From NCBI GenBank assembly GCA_015680685.1, contig MNCI01002028.1:95750-159749 (forward strand): a DNA stretch of 64,000 nucleotides, given 5' to 3'. The DNA is from Gnetum montanum (lineage: Eukaryota; Streptophyta; Gnetopsida; Gnetales; Gnetaceae). Each line of letters opens with the position of its first letter. Position 1 is the first letter of the stretch. Position numbers and translations under genes: made by a program. The notes under the pieces were generated by a model. The model was not told the DNA's origin and did not search any database. It saw only the letters and a program-made list of their open reading frames with translations. Of this stretch, positions 21,690 to 34,691 are shown one piece after another.

Positions 21690-23130
21690 TCCCTTGGGCA
21701 TAGATCCCAAGAGTTCCTCTTATTTCTGATCTAAGTCCATCTATGATATGGCATAGTTGTTCGCACTGAGAATAACCATGGCTAAGGCATTAGTGTATGA
21801 GAGAATAGTATTTGCCCATGAAGATGTCCAAGGCCTCATGGTTTACTTGCTTTCATCCTTTGATCTACCTTCTTAGATTAGACACTTTAAAGTATCTATG
21901 ATAGCTATCATTAAATAACTCTAGCATTATATTCCACTTGCAAATGGAATCTAGCTCCAAGGACCAATACTAGCTTTCTATTTCCTTGATGAATGTCCTA
22001 GGAAATAGATTTAAATTCTACCAATATTTTTTAATATTTTTTAAGGAAAAGGCATTATGAAAAGTTTGAAGATATGTTTGTGGATTAGAGTTATATCCCC
22101 TTCAAATTTGGGAATATTATTTATATCAAGTCATCTAATTTGACTATGTCTTACATGCCTGGTTGGAATTTTTATGACCTCTGCAATATTTAGCATGCTT
22201 TGAGTTGACAAAAAATGCTCATCATCATCATTATTTTGATGATGTCAATGATTTCCTCTACTACCCCTTCATTCATGATGGGGCCTAGTGATCATCATTA
22301 TTATCCTATTGTTCTCCTTCATCACAATTGTTCTTTCTACAATGTTTATTGGAACCAAAAGAGGAAGAAAAATATGTAGATGAAGAGGGTGAAGAGGGAG
22401 GAGGACTGTCACCACCATGGTGTCTACCAACTCCTCTATCATTACCACAGCCATGTTCATCAGTTTTCTTATCATCTTAAAACTTGTCTCAGCCATTGCC
22501 ATAACTTCCATTTTAAATTGAACTTGCATTGTTCATAGTAAACTGTAGATTTAGGGTCACACCCCCATAACCAATAACAAAGGGTGGAGAATCTTCATGT
22601 TGAAAACCCCTAGAGGGAGGATCCTCATTGTCATTTCAGTTAAGTAGGAATAAGGAATTGGGGAACCATTTCCCCTTCATAACCTCATGATGCTTCTCCT
22701 AGTGTCAATCTTTTTTGCGTTGTGTTTTAGTGGGATGATAGTCCTGGTAGTCATAATCATGAATAATGTACTTATCTTGAAAATCTTAGATGCCCAACCT
22801 CCTAAGGGTTTGAACAAACATCCTAAGAATATATCAATTAGAAGGCATTAAAATTTTTCCTTCCATATCTTTCCATCGTAGTTGTTCATCTTAATGCAGG
22901 ACGAAGGTGAAGTCAGGCACATACTCATTTGGATGAGTATGCACCACCTTACATTCTTGAGCGACTAGTGATATAGTATCATTGCACCTATGAGAATAAG
23001 AAATTTTGCAATATAATTAAGATACCATTGTGCTTATGTGATTATTTTTATTATGAGAATGATTTTTGACCTTAGGGTTTGTCTGAGATGTTAATGATGT
23101 TCACTAAACCTGGATAGTGCACATTTCAAA
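21690..23130 (-). pseudogene. Gag remnant of element F
   Basis: Broken minus-strand frames. Readable pieces: NEYVPDFTFVLH and LRWKDMEG near 22900, a Ser/Pro-rich stretch SPPPSSPSSSTYFSSS near 22380, and NNIPKFEGDITLIHKHI near 22110, which fits the PKFEGD...H Gag motif of gypsy elements. Many stops and frame changes. Assignment is by motif only. Confidence 0.5.
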
Positions 23131-23139
23131 TAAAAAGAG

Positions 23140-23157
23140 TCCCTAGCAATGGCACCA
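23140..23157 (-). other. Primer-binding site (element F)
   Basis: TGGTGCCATTGCTAGGGA on the minus strand, one base past an LTR end CA (23160-23159). It resembles the TGGCGCCGTTGCCGGGGA type known from Athila/Tat relatives. Confidence 0.65.
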
Positions 23158-23158
23158 A

Positions 23159-24187
23159 TGATAAGTGGCAAGCAGTCCTATGCTCAACCATATGAATTAC
23201 TAAGTGTTCACATAGGATCTAGTCAAATTCTATGAACTCTATGTCTTACGAAACACTAGCTTTTAGGAGGTGAACTTACCCTAAGTATCATTCGTTGTCT
23301 TCTCAATTACACTTGTGATGTACAAAGGTATGGTTAAGTGTAATCAAAGAATATTATTTTTATTATTTTATGTTTTATTTTCCTAGTGCTTTAAAATAGA
23401 AAAATTAAGTAATTTAATAGCTAATTTGATTTAATTAATTAATTAATCTCTAACTAATCCTAACATAAGTATCCAGTCCCACTTTCTGTACACATCCTGA
23501 ATGCATACAATACTATTGGACTACCAAGCGTTAAGCGCTACTGGGATTACCAAGTGTTGTATGTTATGCTTAAAGTGGTCATACTTATGTGTTTAATCTA
23601 TCTAGCTTAATCACATAATTAATCAATTAAAGTCTAGTTTAGCTTAATTAATTACATAATTAATGAAAACAATAAATGTAGAAATAAATCATTAATCTAT
23701 TCCAAGTTCTACAAGGTTTGATCAAAAGGCTCATCTTTATTGCTGTTCACACTAGTGTGCCTAGGTACATTAGTGCTCAAACAAAGATCTATACACTTTT
23801 TGACTTTTGATGAAAGAACTTAGGAAATATTCCAACTCTCAAATGAAAAAATTACAAGAGCTCTACTACAACTATGACTTTACTTTCCATAAACATGCCT
23901 AGTGAATGCATATTTATAGAATTTATTGTGGAGCTATGTTGATGGGACCCCATAAATACAGAAAAAACTATGTTAATGCGACCGCATCGATGGGAAACAC
24001 CATGTAGATGGGGCCACATTGACAAGGGTCCATTGATGAGGCCACATCAATGGAAACCTGTCGACATGACACTTTGACACTCATCAATATCAAAGAATTA
24101 AGAAATTGAAAGGTATAAAAGAAAAGGAAAATATATCAAGAGAGTGAAAAAAGTAATAAGATGGTGAAAATTTCTAAAGGTGCCTAC
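23159..24187 (-). mobile_element. LTR of element F, truncated by element C
   Basis: Non-coding and AT-rich, ending TTATCA before the primer site. A TATAAATA box lies at 23918-23911 on the minus strand. The outer end is cut by element C at 24188. A repeated GATGGG-(A)CC-CAT-type stretch occurs at 23940-24060. Confidence 0.55.
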
Positions 24188-25622
24188 TGAAACACCACAA
24201 AATTTTATATGTTATGGCCAAGTTTCATCATGTAGCTTTCACCCCATGAAGCCTAAGGTAAAACTTCATTGTAAATGTAAATATTGTAATCCATGAGGGA
24301 CAATATTACATATTCCATACTTTTGGGGCTAAAAATTCCTCATAAGTAGTCAAAGCATCATTCTCCAAGTGAAAAAAGTCACCTAGTGTCTATATTTGGA
24401 CTCGGTTTTTTTTTGGGGGGGAGGGGTTATACATTTTTTTCTATGATAGAAACACTTTAGGAGGGGTGGTAAATATTACCTACCCCTAGCATGAAGGAAA
24501 TGGGGGTTTCCCTTTAGCTTGAAAACTCCCCCACCCCCTCCCCCAATGTAGAAACTGCATGTCCCCAATGTGGAAGTCACAAGACAACATTTCATCACTC
24601 CATGCACTCCAATGTTAACCAACCACTTCAATAAGGATGGAAAAAGGCTCAACATGGAAGATCTATCTTCAACGTAGAATATGTGAATTTTTTTACTATT
24701 TATATTAAATAAAATGGCCATGGGGAAAAGGCACTTACTATATATGGTTATCCCCCAAATTTAGGCACCCATATTACCTACACAAGGTAGAAATTTATAG
24801 CAACTTGGCAACCATTTTGCAACCAAATCATAGCCATTTTATAGCCTCATTCATGGTCTAAGACCTATAAAAAACAACCTCAAACACCATTTATAGGTAC
24901 AACACTTTTTCAATCCTATACTACTTGCATTAGTCACACAATTTTTACACAATTTAGTAATGTGTTCATAGTTCTACACTTGGGCATTCTCAATAACTCA
25001 AGAGTTCTTACAAGTTTCCACACTTGTATTCTCTTGAATCCAACATGTAAACCTTGTGACCTTATATCCTCCTTTGGGATTTGTAAATTTTCAAGCTCCA
25101 AGCTACACTCCTAGGATTTCCAACTCCTAACGTAGAGCACTTGGAAACTTGTATTCTTCACACTTCTCAACCCTTATCATAACCAACATTACAGATCTAA
25201 AATAGTAGCACCAGAGGTTTGATAGCATTGGGAGTGGAAGGACATTCAGCTTGTGGAGTTGACTACATCGACTTTAACGAATCCTAAATCCTCATTCAGG
25301 TGAACCCTCCTACTGTCCACTTCGGCACCATTTGTACACATTTTTCTAACTTATTCTTTATTCTTTCTCAATAAAGTTTTAAGTTCTAGGTTTTGTATGC
25401 AAAATATATTAATTTATTTTCTATGCATTATTTAGATCTATTATTAGTTTTAACATTATATTTTTACTATCTTGTTTTCAATTTCGTAGGTCCTTGGTTG
25501 ATTTGTTGAACCAATCAAGGCACCCAAAATCCCATTTTTTCTAGAGGGCTTGGGGATTTGTGGGCTTAGGACTACTGCACTAGATCCATCAATCTTTCTA
25601 GCAATTGATTTTTCTAGTTACA
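24188..25622 (+). mobile_element. 5' LTR of element C
   Basis: It starts TGAAACACCACAAAATTTTA and ends CTAGTTACA before the primer site. A TATAAAAAA box lies at 24866. The GCTACGC words typical of A, B and D are missing, so its U3 belongs to another subfamily. A mirrored C-rich/G-rich run lies near 24412-24545. Confidence 0.75.
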
Positions 25623-25632
25623 ATAGTTTTCT

Positions 25633-25651
25633 TGGTGCTAGTAGAAGGGCC
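25633..25651 (+). other. Primer-binding site (element C)
   Basis: TGGTGCTAGTAGAAGGGCC, ten bases after the LTR end; a variant of the site in B, D and E. Confidence 0.7.
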
Positions 25652-27150
25652 TCCACCCGATTTCTATGTCTAATGTTGTAACAATAATTGCCAATGTTGC
25701 TTATCATCCTAGAATTTGCAATTTTTTGCTTCAAAACCTTTGAATTTTTACATTAAATAACATTGTAATCCTTCCCCCTTACAATCAAAGCTTAGCATGT
25801 AAGTTTTAGGTGTTTCGATTTTCAAGATTTTCATAGCAGTTACTATGAATTTCAAAGCCAATTTTGGAATTCCATCAAAACCTTCAAAAGATCAACATTC
25901 TCCCTTCCTCCTTGTGACCAAAACTATAGAGTGAAAGTTGTAGGTAATTGGGTGGTGACATTTTATAGTATTTTCTATGAATTTTTTATCCCCAAAGCCA
26001 ATGTTGAAACCTTCCCCCTTTCTTTTTTGTTGTCAATTTTAATTTTTCTAGTTTCTAAAGATGATGGTGCAGTCCTTCCAGAAATTACCAGGCTTCTAAA
26101 AGCTAGCTTTTCCCCCCATTTTTTCAAGTTGAGAAAATTGGAATCTTGCTAAAACCAAGTTTTATTGGAAAAACCCAAACTTTCCACTTTGTTTTTTAGC
26201 CTTCCCCTCATCAACATTGAGTTAGAAGGTGTGAGATTTCCATCATCTCATCCCCCTTCTTTCCCCTTTTACCATACCTAGCATAGAGGTAGTTAGGAGG
26301 CCAATGTGGGTGAGGCTTAATACCAAATTTGCTAGCTTTTCATTTTTGGTAAAGGGATAAATGTCCCTTAGCCCCACTTACTAATTACAGTAAGTATTTT
26401 GTTTTTAGTTACTTTTGCTTCCTTTTAAATTTTTTTGAATTCTTCTTGTTGGAATTCCCTTTTTCTTTTCCATTTATTGCCTATTTCAAGCCATTTTTAA
26501 CAAAATAGACATGTCTTTCCAATAGTCCATCAAATTTTCCTTCACCCTCACTATTGAAGGTCCTAGCCAACAAGAAATAAGGGTCTATGATCCCAAAAAC
26601 CCTACAATCATTAAGTGTAGGTGGTCTTTGAGGGTCGGAGGGGAAAGTACTAACTTTACCTCCATAAATGAAGACCATTATCACTAGATTTGCACCAAAA
26701 TGTAGGTTGGCCTCATGATCCCACATGTAGAAGTAGAGATAAAAAGGAAGTTTGAGCTTGTACATTGAGATGGAAAAGAGTATGTCCCTTCCCTATAAAA
26801 CCAAATACCTGTAACTGATATCTATGCCAACATCCTAGCTTAATTCATTGTGATGGAAGAGAAAGATGAAAATCATAGCTTAGAAAAATAAAAAGAGAAG
26901 AAGGATGAATTTAGGATGGAATCTAAGCCCGAAAAAATCCTAGAAGTATTATTCCAATAAAAATATTCCAAGGTCATAGTTCCTTCCTCTAATGCTTTTT
27001 TTTTCTCTATGGGCATGGTGCCACCATCTTCTACCATGGCTAGTTCCACACCAGTCATAGCCATACCTCAAACACAACCAATGATTAATAACCAAAAAAA
27101 TTTAACCAAGAAAAGGAAGAAGCATAAGGAAAAGCTTGGTAATAGGGGTG
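25652..27150 (+). other. Leader and deleted gag region of element C
   Basis: Gag would be expected here, but I find none of its motifs and no long frame. The sequence is AT-rich, with blocks such as CTTCCCCCTT. Gag seems deleted or decayed beyond recognition. Confidence 0.5.
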
Positions 27151-27159
27151 ACAAGTAGA

Positions 27160-27270
27160 TGGAGGCATGAAATGAAGTGGAGCCACTGAAGCCCACTCCC
27201 ATTTTAGCTATGCCCATGACCTCCTCTGCCCAACTCGCTCCAACTAACAAGCCACAAGAGGACATCAAAG
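27160..27270 (+). pseudogene. Remnant of the gag-protease linker (element C)
   Basis: A short plus frame reads LKPTPILAMPMTSSAQLAP, matching PPKPTPLVSMPMAPSSS in B and PPKPTPLSAIPMAPSN in E. It is the only piece of gag-pro left; the protease is absent. Confidence 0.65.
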
Positions 27271-27365
27271 CCCATAACCAAAAAGCCTTTCTTTTTCTTT
27301 AGTCATGTTATAAACATCAAAAAATCCTTAAAACATAAAATCACTAAAAAATATAGGTTTCTCTT

Positions 27366-27510
27366 CAACGTGGCCCACTATGGCCTTAAACTGGCACCAC
27401 GGCCCACCATGGCCTTAAACTAGCAAAGATAATCACACAACAAGGTTTGTTATGGCCTTAAACTAGCAATACAATATAACTGGTGACTCTAATGGCATAT
27501 AACTAGTGAA
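27366..27510 (+). repeat. GGCC...GGCCTTAAACTAG repeats (element C)
   Basis: Four units, e.g. GGCCCACTATGGCCTTAAACT, between the protease position and the antisense gene, as in A, B and E. Confidence 0.8.
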
Positions 27511-27821
27511 TATCTAATTTATTATTATACCTCTTTTTTTAGCCTATTATCACATCAATTAGCCATCTAATTTTATAGCCAAAAAATATCAATCTAGTCA
27601 TTCAGAACATTCACAACATTTACAATGTTTACTATAACAATATGTATAGCCAAAAATAAAACCAAAATTTTAAATTTAAATTTAAGGTGTCCATAACATA
27701 CATAGTCATGGCCACACTATGTGGAAAAAGTGTCAAAAAATAATAATAACCATATACAACATAGTCTTCCTTAATAATAGCCATCAATATGAAAATAAAA
27801 AAAAATAGCCAACAAACTAGG

Positions 27822-30800
27822 CTAATGGAGGTTGTTGAGGGATGTTTGGAGGAAGTGATGGATCATTTACACCCTTATCATTGGGGCCACCAATATCTCT
27901 TTCTACTTGAAATACAATAACACATAGCCAATTAGTGACCAATAGACAAAATCATAACTTAAAATAAAAACTAAAAATACAAATCATAAAATATATAAAA
28001 CCTATGGGGATTCTAGCTCCATAAATTCTAGTGGTAGATGTGGAAGGTATTCCTCCAAATGATGGAGGATCTGGTCCTCCATCATGTTGACCTAGTCAAC
28101 ATTCACAAGATTAACACTAGAAAGGATGCTAGTCCTATCTACCATAGTCTAAGTAGGTGGCTCCTAGATCATAGCAATTGTAGAATTCTTTCCTATAGTA
28201 GTGGTAATATGAGTAGTAGGATATTGTTCCACCATGAGAGTACTTTCAAAAAGCTAATAAGAACTCTCCACCTAGATCCTTTGGATGAATAGCTCTCTCT
28301 TGCGCCATTCAATCGACTCCTCCTTGAACCACTTAAGATAGACCCCATGATCTACGTTGTAGTATTGCTTATGGACCTTTTGTTTCTTACCCCACTCTAG
28401 GACCCAAGAACAATGATCTTTCTAATCCTCAACCTTTAGGAGATGAGGTTCATCTACACATATTGTTTTTCCATCTCCCATAAGAGTGCTACTTTATCCT
28501 AAATGACATGCTAGTAGCTAGTCCACATGATCTTCCTAGTCTACAATTCCCCTAAGTTGACAACTTGAGCTTACACAAAGGCCTTGTGATCTTAGAGATC
28601 TTAGAGATCTCTAATTATCTCCTCCTACCATTGAGTCTTCTCCCTTAAGGCCCAACTTCCTCCTATAGGAATTTGTTGGCCCTCTCTAGCTTCCATGAAT
28701 TTTTTGCAGAAGACATTACTAAATCAATGGCATTCTTGTACAACTTCAAGGTTACACTAGATACATCGGAGGAAAGCTTAGGCAAGGAGTTAATCTCCAT
28801 GTCTTTGCAAGGGTTCCACTCCATAGAATGTACTACACAAGCATGAAATACAGCCAATAAACATAATGTACAATCTAAGATAGCCCTAACATAAGAACAA
28901 CTTATAACATGGCCTAACCACTAAGGCATATAAAACAAAATCCTTGCCTATCTTGGGTGCAACCTATTGCAATTGGTAGATGATGTCCACAATCATCCCA
29001 TGCATGAACTCCACCTTGTTTGGAGTCTCCACCCATGGTTTCACATGAAACGTAGGAACAAATACTTACACCAGTGGCTCAACAACTACTATAAGCATAA
29101 CAATCATTGAATGGTTAGGATGACAACCAAAATAAAGCCATAAGATGTAGTGAAAGCATTAAGGCATGGGCATACCTAGCTCCTATTCCTCTTTCTTTGA
29201 AATGAATATGGTAGATGAACTCAGCACTACCACACCAAACAAAGTGTCTAGATCATTTATATCTACATCAGTAAACCCTTCAACCCCAAGTTACTTTAGG
29301 AGTGCCTCTTCTATATGACTTTGTTCTTCCTTTGCAATAGCTTGGGCTACCATAACTTCATGCTTGTCTACAATAATAGTACATGGAAAATAGATTAGCA
29401 TATGAAACCATAACAAAGTCATAAAATTTTAAACATAAAATAGCCTAGTTTAAACAAATCAAACCCATGAATGCTTTTTGCAATGGCATAAGCTTGAACT
29501 TAAGCTTCTTTGGGGTAGGTTGATCTTACACTATTGGTGCTTCCTCCATGGACCTCATGAGCTTCTTCCTAGTTGCCCCTTTATCCTCTCTACATTGTTT
29601 CTTGGCTTTTAGGACACTCATTGGGAATGTGAGAGGCTCCTCATCATCTGTTCTCTCAAGAGACTCACACAGCTTAACATTAAGATCCTTGATGATAATG
29701 GATAACATATCATCCATTCCCTCTAGTGGATTTTGGACCTACACCATTGGATAAATTTGCTTTATCCAAGGCTTGGAAATTTCGCTTGGATCTTGGGGAA
29801 CCCATTGTCCATTCCTATAAACCACTAGAAACTCCATAAACATCTTCAAATAACTTGCAAAAATGCAAAGTGCATGTGGATTATTATAGAGGTGTTTTTG
29901 TGGAGTCTAAGGATCTCCTCCTAAAGCCCAATAGCCAAAGCATTGACCAAGTTGAACCTAGTGCCATCCATCAGGACCTTCTTAAAGGTCCATCCCTATG
30001 TAATGTCAGTTATCTTCTTTGGCTATAATAGTTTAGAAAATGCATGAGGCCTAAACAAAGGATAAGATTCATTTGCATCAAGGTTTGTGGATTCATCCAT
30101 GAAAATTTTGTAGTGGCCCATGTTGGCACCAAGGGGCTTCAAAACTTCATCACAGTGGCATGATTCATGCATTATTCTTGTTAGAACCTTTGCCTCGTCA
30201 GTAGGGATACCAAACAAGTTGTAAAAGAGGCCCTCATAAATATCCATGTTAACATTCACACCCTAGATGCTAGTGCTAAAATGACTAGCCTTCCCATTGA
30301 AGAAGCGCATGACATGCAACATATCCATAATAGGGATGGAAGGGATGGATGTCATAAATACATCAAGCAAACCTACTGTTGGCACATTTAGCCATTTCAT
30401 GGAACAACAAAGGTGATAAAATATGAATGAGACATAGAAAATATTCAAATATAAAAAATATATGATGGTTTTGTCTTATTAATATTTTAATGCTGGAGGT
30501 TTCATGTGGAAATTTGTTGGGTGAAGATATAGTAAAAGAAGACACTAACAAAAGGCTACAGAAGTGTTTCAACTTTCAAATGATGATACCAAGGAACCAA
30601 CAGTGAAGGAAAATTTATCATGCTCCTATGTGAGGGGAAGATTGTAAAGAAATTGAAAAAATTTATCGGTTAAAAAGAGTCGACAATCCCGTTCATAGAT
30701 ACACCAATAAGAAATTAAAATTAACCTTATTGGAATCACCATTGTAAGATTTCAACATATGTTTATACGGTAAAGATTGGTTCATAGCCACTATATGCAT

Positions 30801-33800
30801 TGGCAAGGTATTTCAAGAAAAAATGAATGAAATAGCTACATCTGAGATTGTGCCCTACACGAAGTGGCTTTAAGGATGGAGAACAAATCAATGAAATCAT
30901 GGTCGTTTTCTCTGTTAAATTTTCTCTCGTATTTAATTTAATGCCCCCCTAGATGGATGAAGCTACAGACTATGTATTGTTCTATTTTTCCTTCATTTTC
31001 TATGGTTAGAAATTCCAAGATGGACATTTAAATGCATCCCAAGCATCTCCTGCTGCAACTGATGGGAAAACAATCCAGAAGAATGACTGTTCTTTCTCCT
31101 TCCTCTCAAATCGTGTTTGGATTCGTTAGGCAGCGGATTGTACTGATGTTATCGGAGTAGGAGATCAGAGTAGGAGAAGTCTAAAGCAGCACCAGAGACA
31201 GATGCGTGAGTTCAACGAAACCCTGCATCGTTACAGGCGTTACTTCTCACTAGAGGAAGAATCTCCCACAACAGCGGCATTTATGCCTATGTTGTAAACA
31301 AGTGTTTCTGCGGTGTTGAACACATGCGTGCGAGCTAGGGCCAGGGCCTCACTCCACAACTCGTGGGCAAATAAGGAAGCCAAAGCTAGCAGAGATGGGG
31401 TTTTGAAAGGTACAACGTGGCAGAACCGAAAGCTCTGCAACTCATACAAAATGTGGATTCACAAAGTCTCTCTAAAATCCCACGTCAGTGGAACAAGCCA
31501 AAACGGAACTTGGTTCAGTGGAAGAGAAGAAATGTGTTTGCATCCAGTGGCACCATTGCTAGTTATACAAGTAACTAGGGAGACCTGCACCATTAACAGT
31601 TACCTTTCTGGTGGATGCTGGAATTGCGCTGAATGATCGTCCGTCAAGATGAAGATAACATCAACACGTTACCTCCTTCGGTTAAAAAAAATCTGATGCC
31701 ACTGCCAACGCCTGCTGTTTTGATGGTGTAGTTGAAACAAATGTACACGAAATTATTCCAAATTTCAAATGCAACTGCAACCACCTATTTTAAAATAAGA
31801 AAATCAAGAAAGGATGGAAAAATACAGAATTGAACTGCTGTAAGCTCTGCATGCACGATACCCTGAATTTCAGCTATTTTAAGAAATATCGCCTTAACTA
31901 TAACTCTGAAAAATTAAATTAAAATTAATTAATTTAGGTATGCATAATGTAAGAGATACATATGACATTGAGAAAAGGGGAAGAATACATTTTTAGGATT
32001 ATTAGGATATTTATACTTCTTTCACAAGGAATACTAAGGCTTAATGACATTTAGTATTTAAAATTCTAAATAAAATAATTAAAATAAATTGGGGATTTTG
32101 GATTTATTTTAATAAATAAATAAAATATTATAGGCTATTACTTACAAAAGCAATATTTGTAATATTTACAAATATTAGTGTTAGCATAAATCCTCCTAAC
32201 TTTATGTATAACTTCCTAACTACTTAACTTCCTCCTAACTAGATGGGTAAGTTGTAACCTCCTTACTTAGGAGAAAAGTTAGCGAGGATATTTGGAATGT
32301 AACTACCTTATGAATCTTATAAAAAGGCTTTAGGGGTAAGAAGATATCACACTTTTGGAGAAGACACTTTTGGAGAAGATACTTTTGAGAAGACACTTGA
32401 TACATCACACTTCGGGAAGGCTACTAGCTAGTACTTAGGCTCTCACTTGGAGAAACACTTTGAGTCTTGGGAGAAGAGCATTTGTACAAATAAAGTGTGA
32501 AAGATTGCTTGTAAGACAACTTGCTAAAGAAAACATTTCAGCCTCTTTGTCATAGTCCTATGAGTTATGTTTTATTTTTGTTTTGTTTAAATTGTTTAGC
32601 TAGTGGTTTAGATAGTATCATCCTTGGAAAATAATTTTGGGATTTTTAGATTGCTCTTATTGTTCTTATTGCTCGATAGAAATTTTTGTTAAAATTTTTC
32701 CATAGAAGTGCTTGTGTTTAAAAGCCTTACGAGCATTTTAGTAGTAAATTTGGTTATTGTGCAACGTATAAGAACTGCTATTGAGATCGTTGTAAGAGAG
32801 CCTCTGCTTGTAGTCATGCCATTAAACGATTCAATAGTCAAGAGGGTTCAAAAAATCTTTGGTATTTTGATGGGACCAGAATAGCTTCTTTTTATCTTTA
32901 AAGTGAATCTCCATGGTATTTCAATCAGAAATTGTCAAGTCTTTTGAAGGTTCTATTGAATGCAATTTTTGACATCCATTATCTAGCCAAAATGGAGTCT
33001 TGTACGTGGCAGCAATTTTTTGGTAGCATAGTAGGATTGTCTTGAAGAAATTGCTTGTTTGAGCCTTGGAAGTTAGAACAATTCATAGTTATTGAATTTG
33101 GGATAGCTTTATTGTGAATGTTTACTCGTGTCATTTTACCTTATTTAAATATTTTAGGTTCATGCAAATCTACTTTTTTTTTTGTCTATTTCCATTGAAT
33201 CTTGCTCTATTTCTAGTTTTCTTGTGGATCTCTTTCTTTGGGGAAAATTAGAAGTAGATTCGCAAAGTTGTGCTCAAATGGTTTTACAAAATTTTATTTG
33301 TTACAAGTAGGTATTATAAGGACCATGTAGACTAGGCAATTGAACAAAATAGGAACTCTCAACAACTCACAGTACTTGGCAAAGTTGGTTGAATCTCTTT
33401 ATGATAAGTCATTTGTAGTTTACAGACAACGCAATTGTTTTATTTTTCACAACCACATGCCAAAATAGCACACACACATACTCACATTAACTACTGAGTC
33501 TATTTGGAGGTATCTAGGCCTTGGTGTTGCCAGAGACCAGCAAGCACCTAAATCCTGTTCGAGGACACTCGTTGGCGGTCGCGTCCCAAACTGTCGCCAA
33601 CACCTACATGCTAGATGTTTGCTTGAATGTACCCAAGTGTTTGTCCCCTTAGCCACTCCTATGCTAGTATCACCTCATCAAAATTCAAGCTAAGAGTGTT
33701 CTCATGATGTGCCCCTAAAAGTGGTATGGTTACATAAGTAGAGGTAGAAGGTCCTACAAAGCAACAACCAAAGTTTAGCATGAACATAAGCAAATTTAAT

Positions 33801-34691
33801 AACTAGTCAAAGCAATAGAATAATTAGAGTATTTATTACCATAAAACATTAGAAGCTATAACCTTTATGTTTACCTATCCTCTTCTTCTTTGATGTGGCT
33901 TCAATGGAGGTCCCATCTACAAGGGTCTGATCCATAGAGTTATCAGAATTTTCCCACCAGTTGTGCATCATCCCATCATTCTTGCACTTCATGTATACAA
34001 GGTTGAACCTTTTAGCATAGGCATCAAAGTCCCCTCTTAACTATTGGTACACAATAGTTCTAATCTAAGGATCCTTGATGAATTAATCTAGGGTAGTTTG
34101 AGCCACTACCAAGGTTTGATCATTAATGATCAAGCCTTGGTCATTGATCTTGTACCTACAAGAAGTTCATAAGACCAATGAATTTAGGAAATGTAGTTTA
34201 GCCAATAGAGCTAGAAAAACATTAAAACACTATAACATCCATGTTTACCCTAGTAGAAGATACATTGTTCCAGGTGAATTTTGGAATAATGTGTGGACTC
34301 TATGTGCCACCATCAAAGTATTTTCAGCATTGTACTAACTATACTCTGGCATCATCTAGATCTTCATAAGGTAACATGGGCTAATGACATCTGATGATCT
34401 GCCTAATGTACTAGGAGGTGGATTGTTAATAATAAACTTAACAATCAATCTAAATGCTCAAGGAAATAGGATCTCCACTTTAGCCTCAGCAATATCTATA
34501 GACAAGTGTGACCATAGCATCATGCTCAAGTTCTACGTGATATAGATAAGGAATTCCCTTGTCCTAGGATGGAACCATAGTGAAGCCTTCCCTAACAACA
34601 TGTCAAGGAGTGGAGTGTTGGCCTTGTGATGGCCAATGTAACATAAAATTCTCATCAACTCCACAATGATGAGGATGGGCTTCAAGTAAAC
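27822..34691 (-). pseudogene. Antisense multi-exon gene, copy C, interrupted by insert G
   Basis: Exons: 2 34691-34249 (VYLKPILIIVELMRILCY), 3 34155-33875, 4 33753-33603 plus 30371-29465 around insert G (FYNLFGIPTDEAKV), 5 29367-29176, 6 about 29070-28948 (NKVEFMHGMIVDI), 7 28832-28002 (WNPCKDMEINSLPKL), 8 about 27905-27822 ending in a TAG. Exon 1 is not located; a donor-like GTAAGTTTGG near 40180 would put it beyond the tandem array. The exon 6 donor is GC. Exon 4 without the insert is about 1058 bp, against 1050 and 1048 in A and E. It has more stops than A or E. Function unknown. Confidence 0.7.
30377..33602 (+). mobile_element. Insert G: probable solo LTR of another family
   Basis: It starts TGTTGGCACA and ends GTCGCCAACA, a 7-bp inverted end pair TGTTGGC/GCCAACA, and is flanked by CCTAC at 30372-30376 and 33603-33607. 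Inside are a TATAAAAA at 32318-32325 and AATAAA at 32489-32494, as in U3-R-U5. No coding motifs and no internal LTR pair are seen, so a 3.2-kb solo LTR is the simplest reading. TGTTGG...CCAACA ends are frequent in Ty1/copia LTRs. A short non-autonomous element is the alternative. Confidence 0.7.

Larger units (their letters stand above)
21688..24187 (-). mobile_element. Element F: other Ty3/gypsy-type element, minus strand, partial
   Basis: On the minus strand: LTR-like 24187-23159, primer site, Gag remnant to 21688, where element B cuts it. Its primer site and Gag differ from the Tat elements, so it is another family and the oldest layer here. Element C begins inside its LTR at 24188. Confidence 0.6.

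Noticed and set aside
22269-22529. Met-rich minus-strand frame of 86 codons
   Set aside because: A shadow of the Ser/Pro-rich Gag remnant of element F in another frame; the Met runs come from CAT repeats.
24400-24550. G-run and C-run as G-quadruplex or assembly gap
   Set aside because: The runs are short homopolymers (GGGGGGGG AGGGG; CCCCCACCCCCTCCCCC) inside the LTR of C; only single tracts, so no more than a weak candidate.
24188-25622. LTR of C as the 3' LTR of an element on the left
   Set aside because: A primer-binding site of the family follows at 25633 and no Tat internal region lies directly to the left.
30377-30450. Exon 4 of copy C continuing without break up to about 30450
   Set aside because: The reading frame runs on by chance into insert G; the TG end and the CCTAC duplication place the border at 30376/30377.
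31240-31449. Minus-strand frame of 69 codons as a captured host gene
   Set aside because: No recognised domain, no introns or neighbours to support it, and it lies in the probable U3 of insert G.
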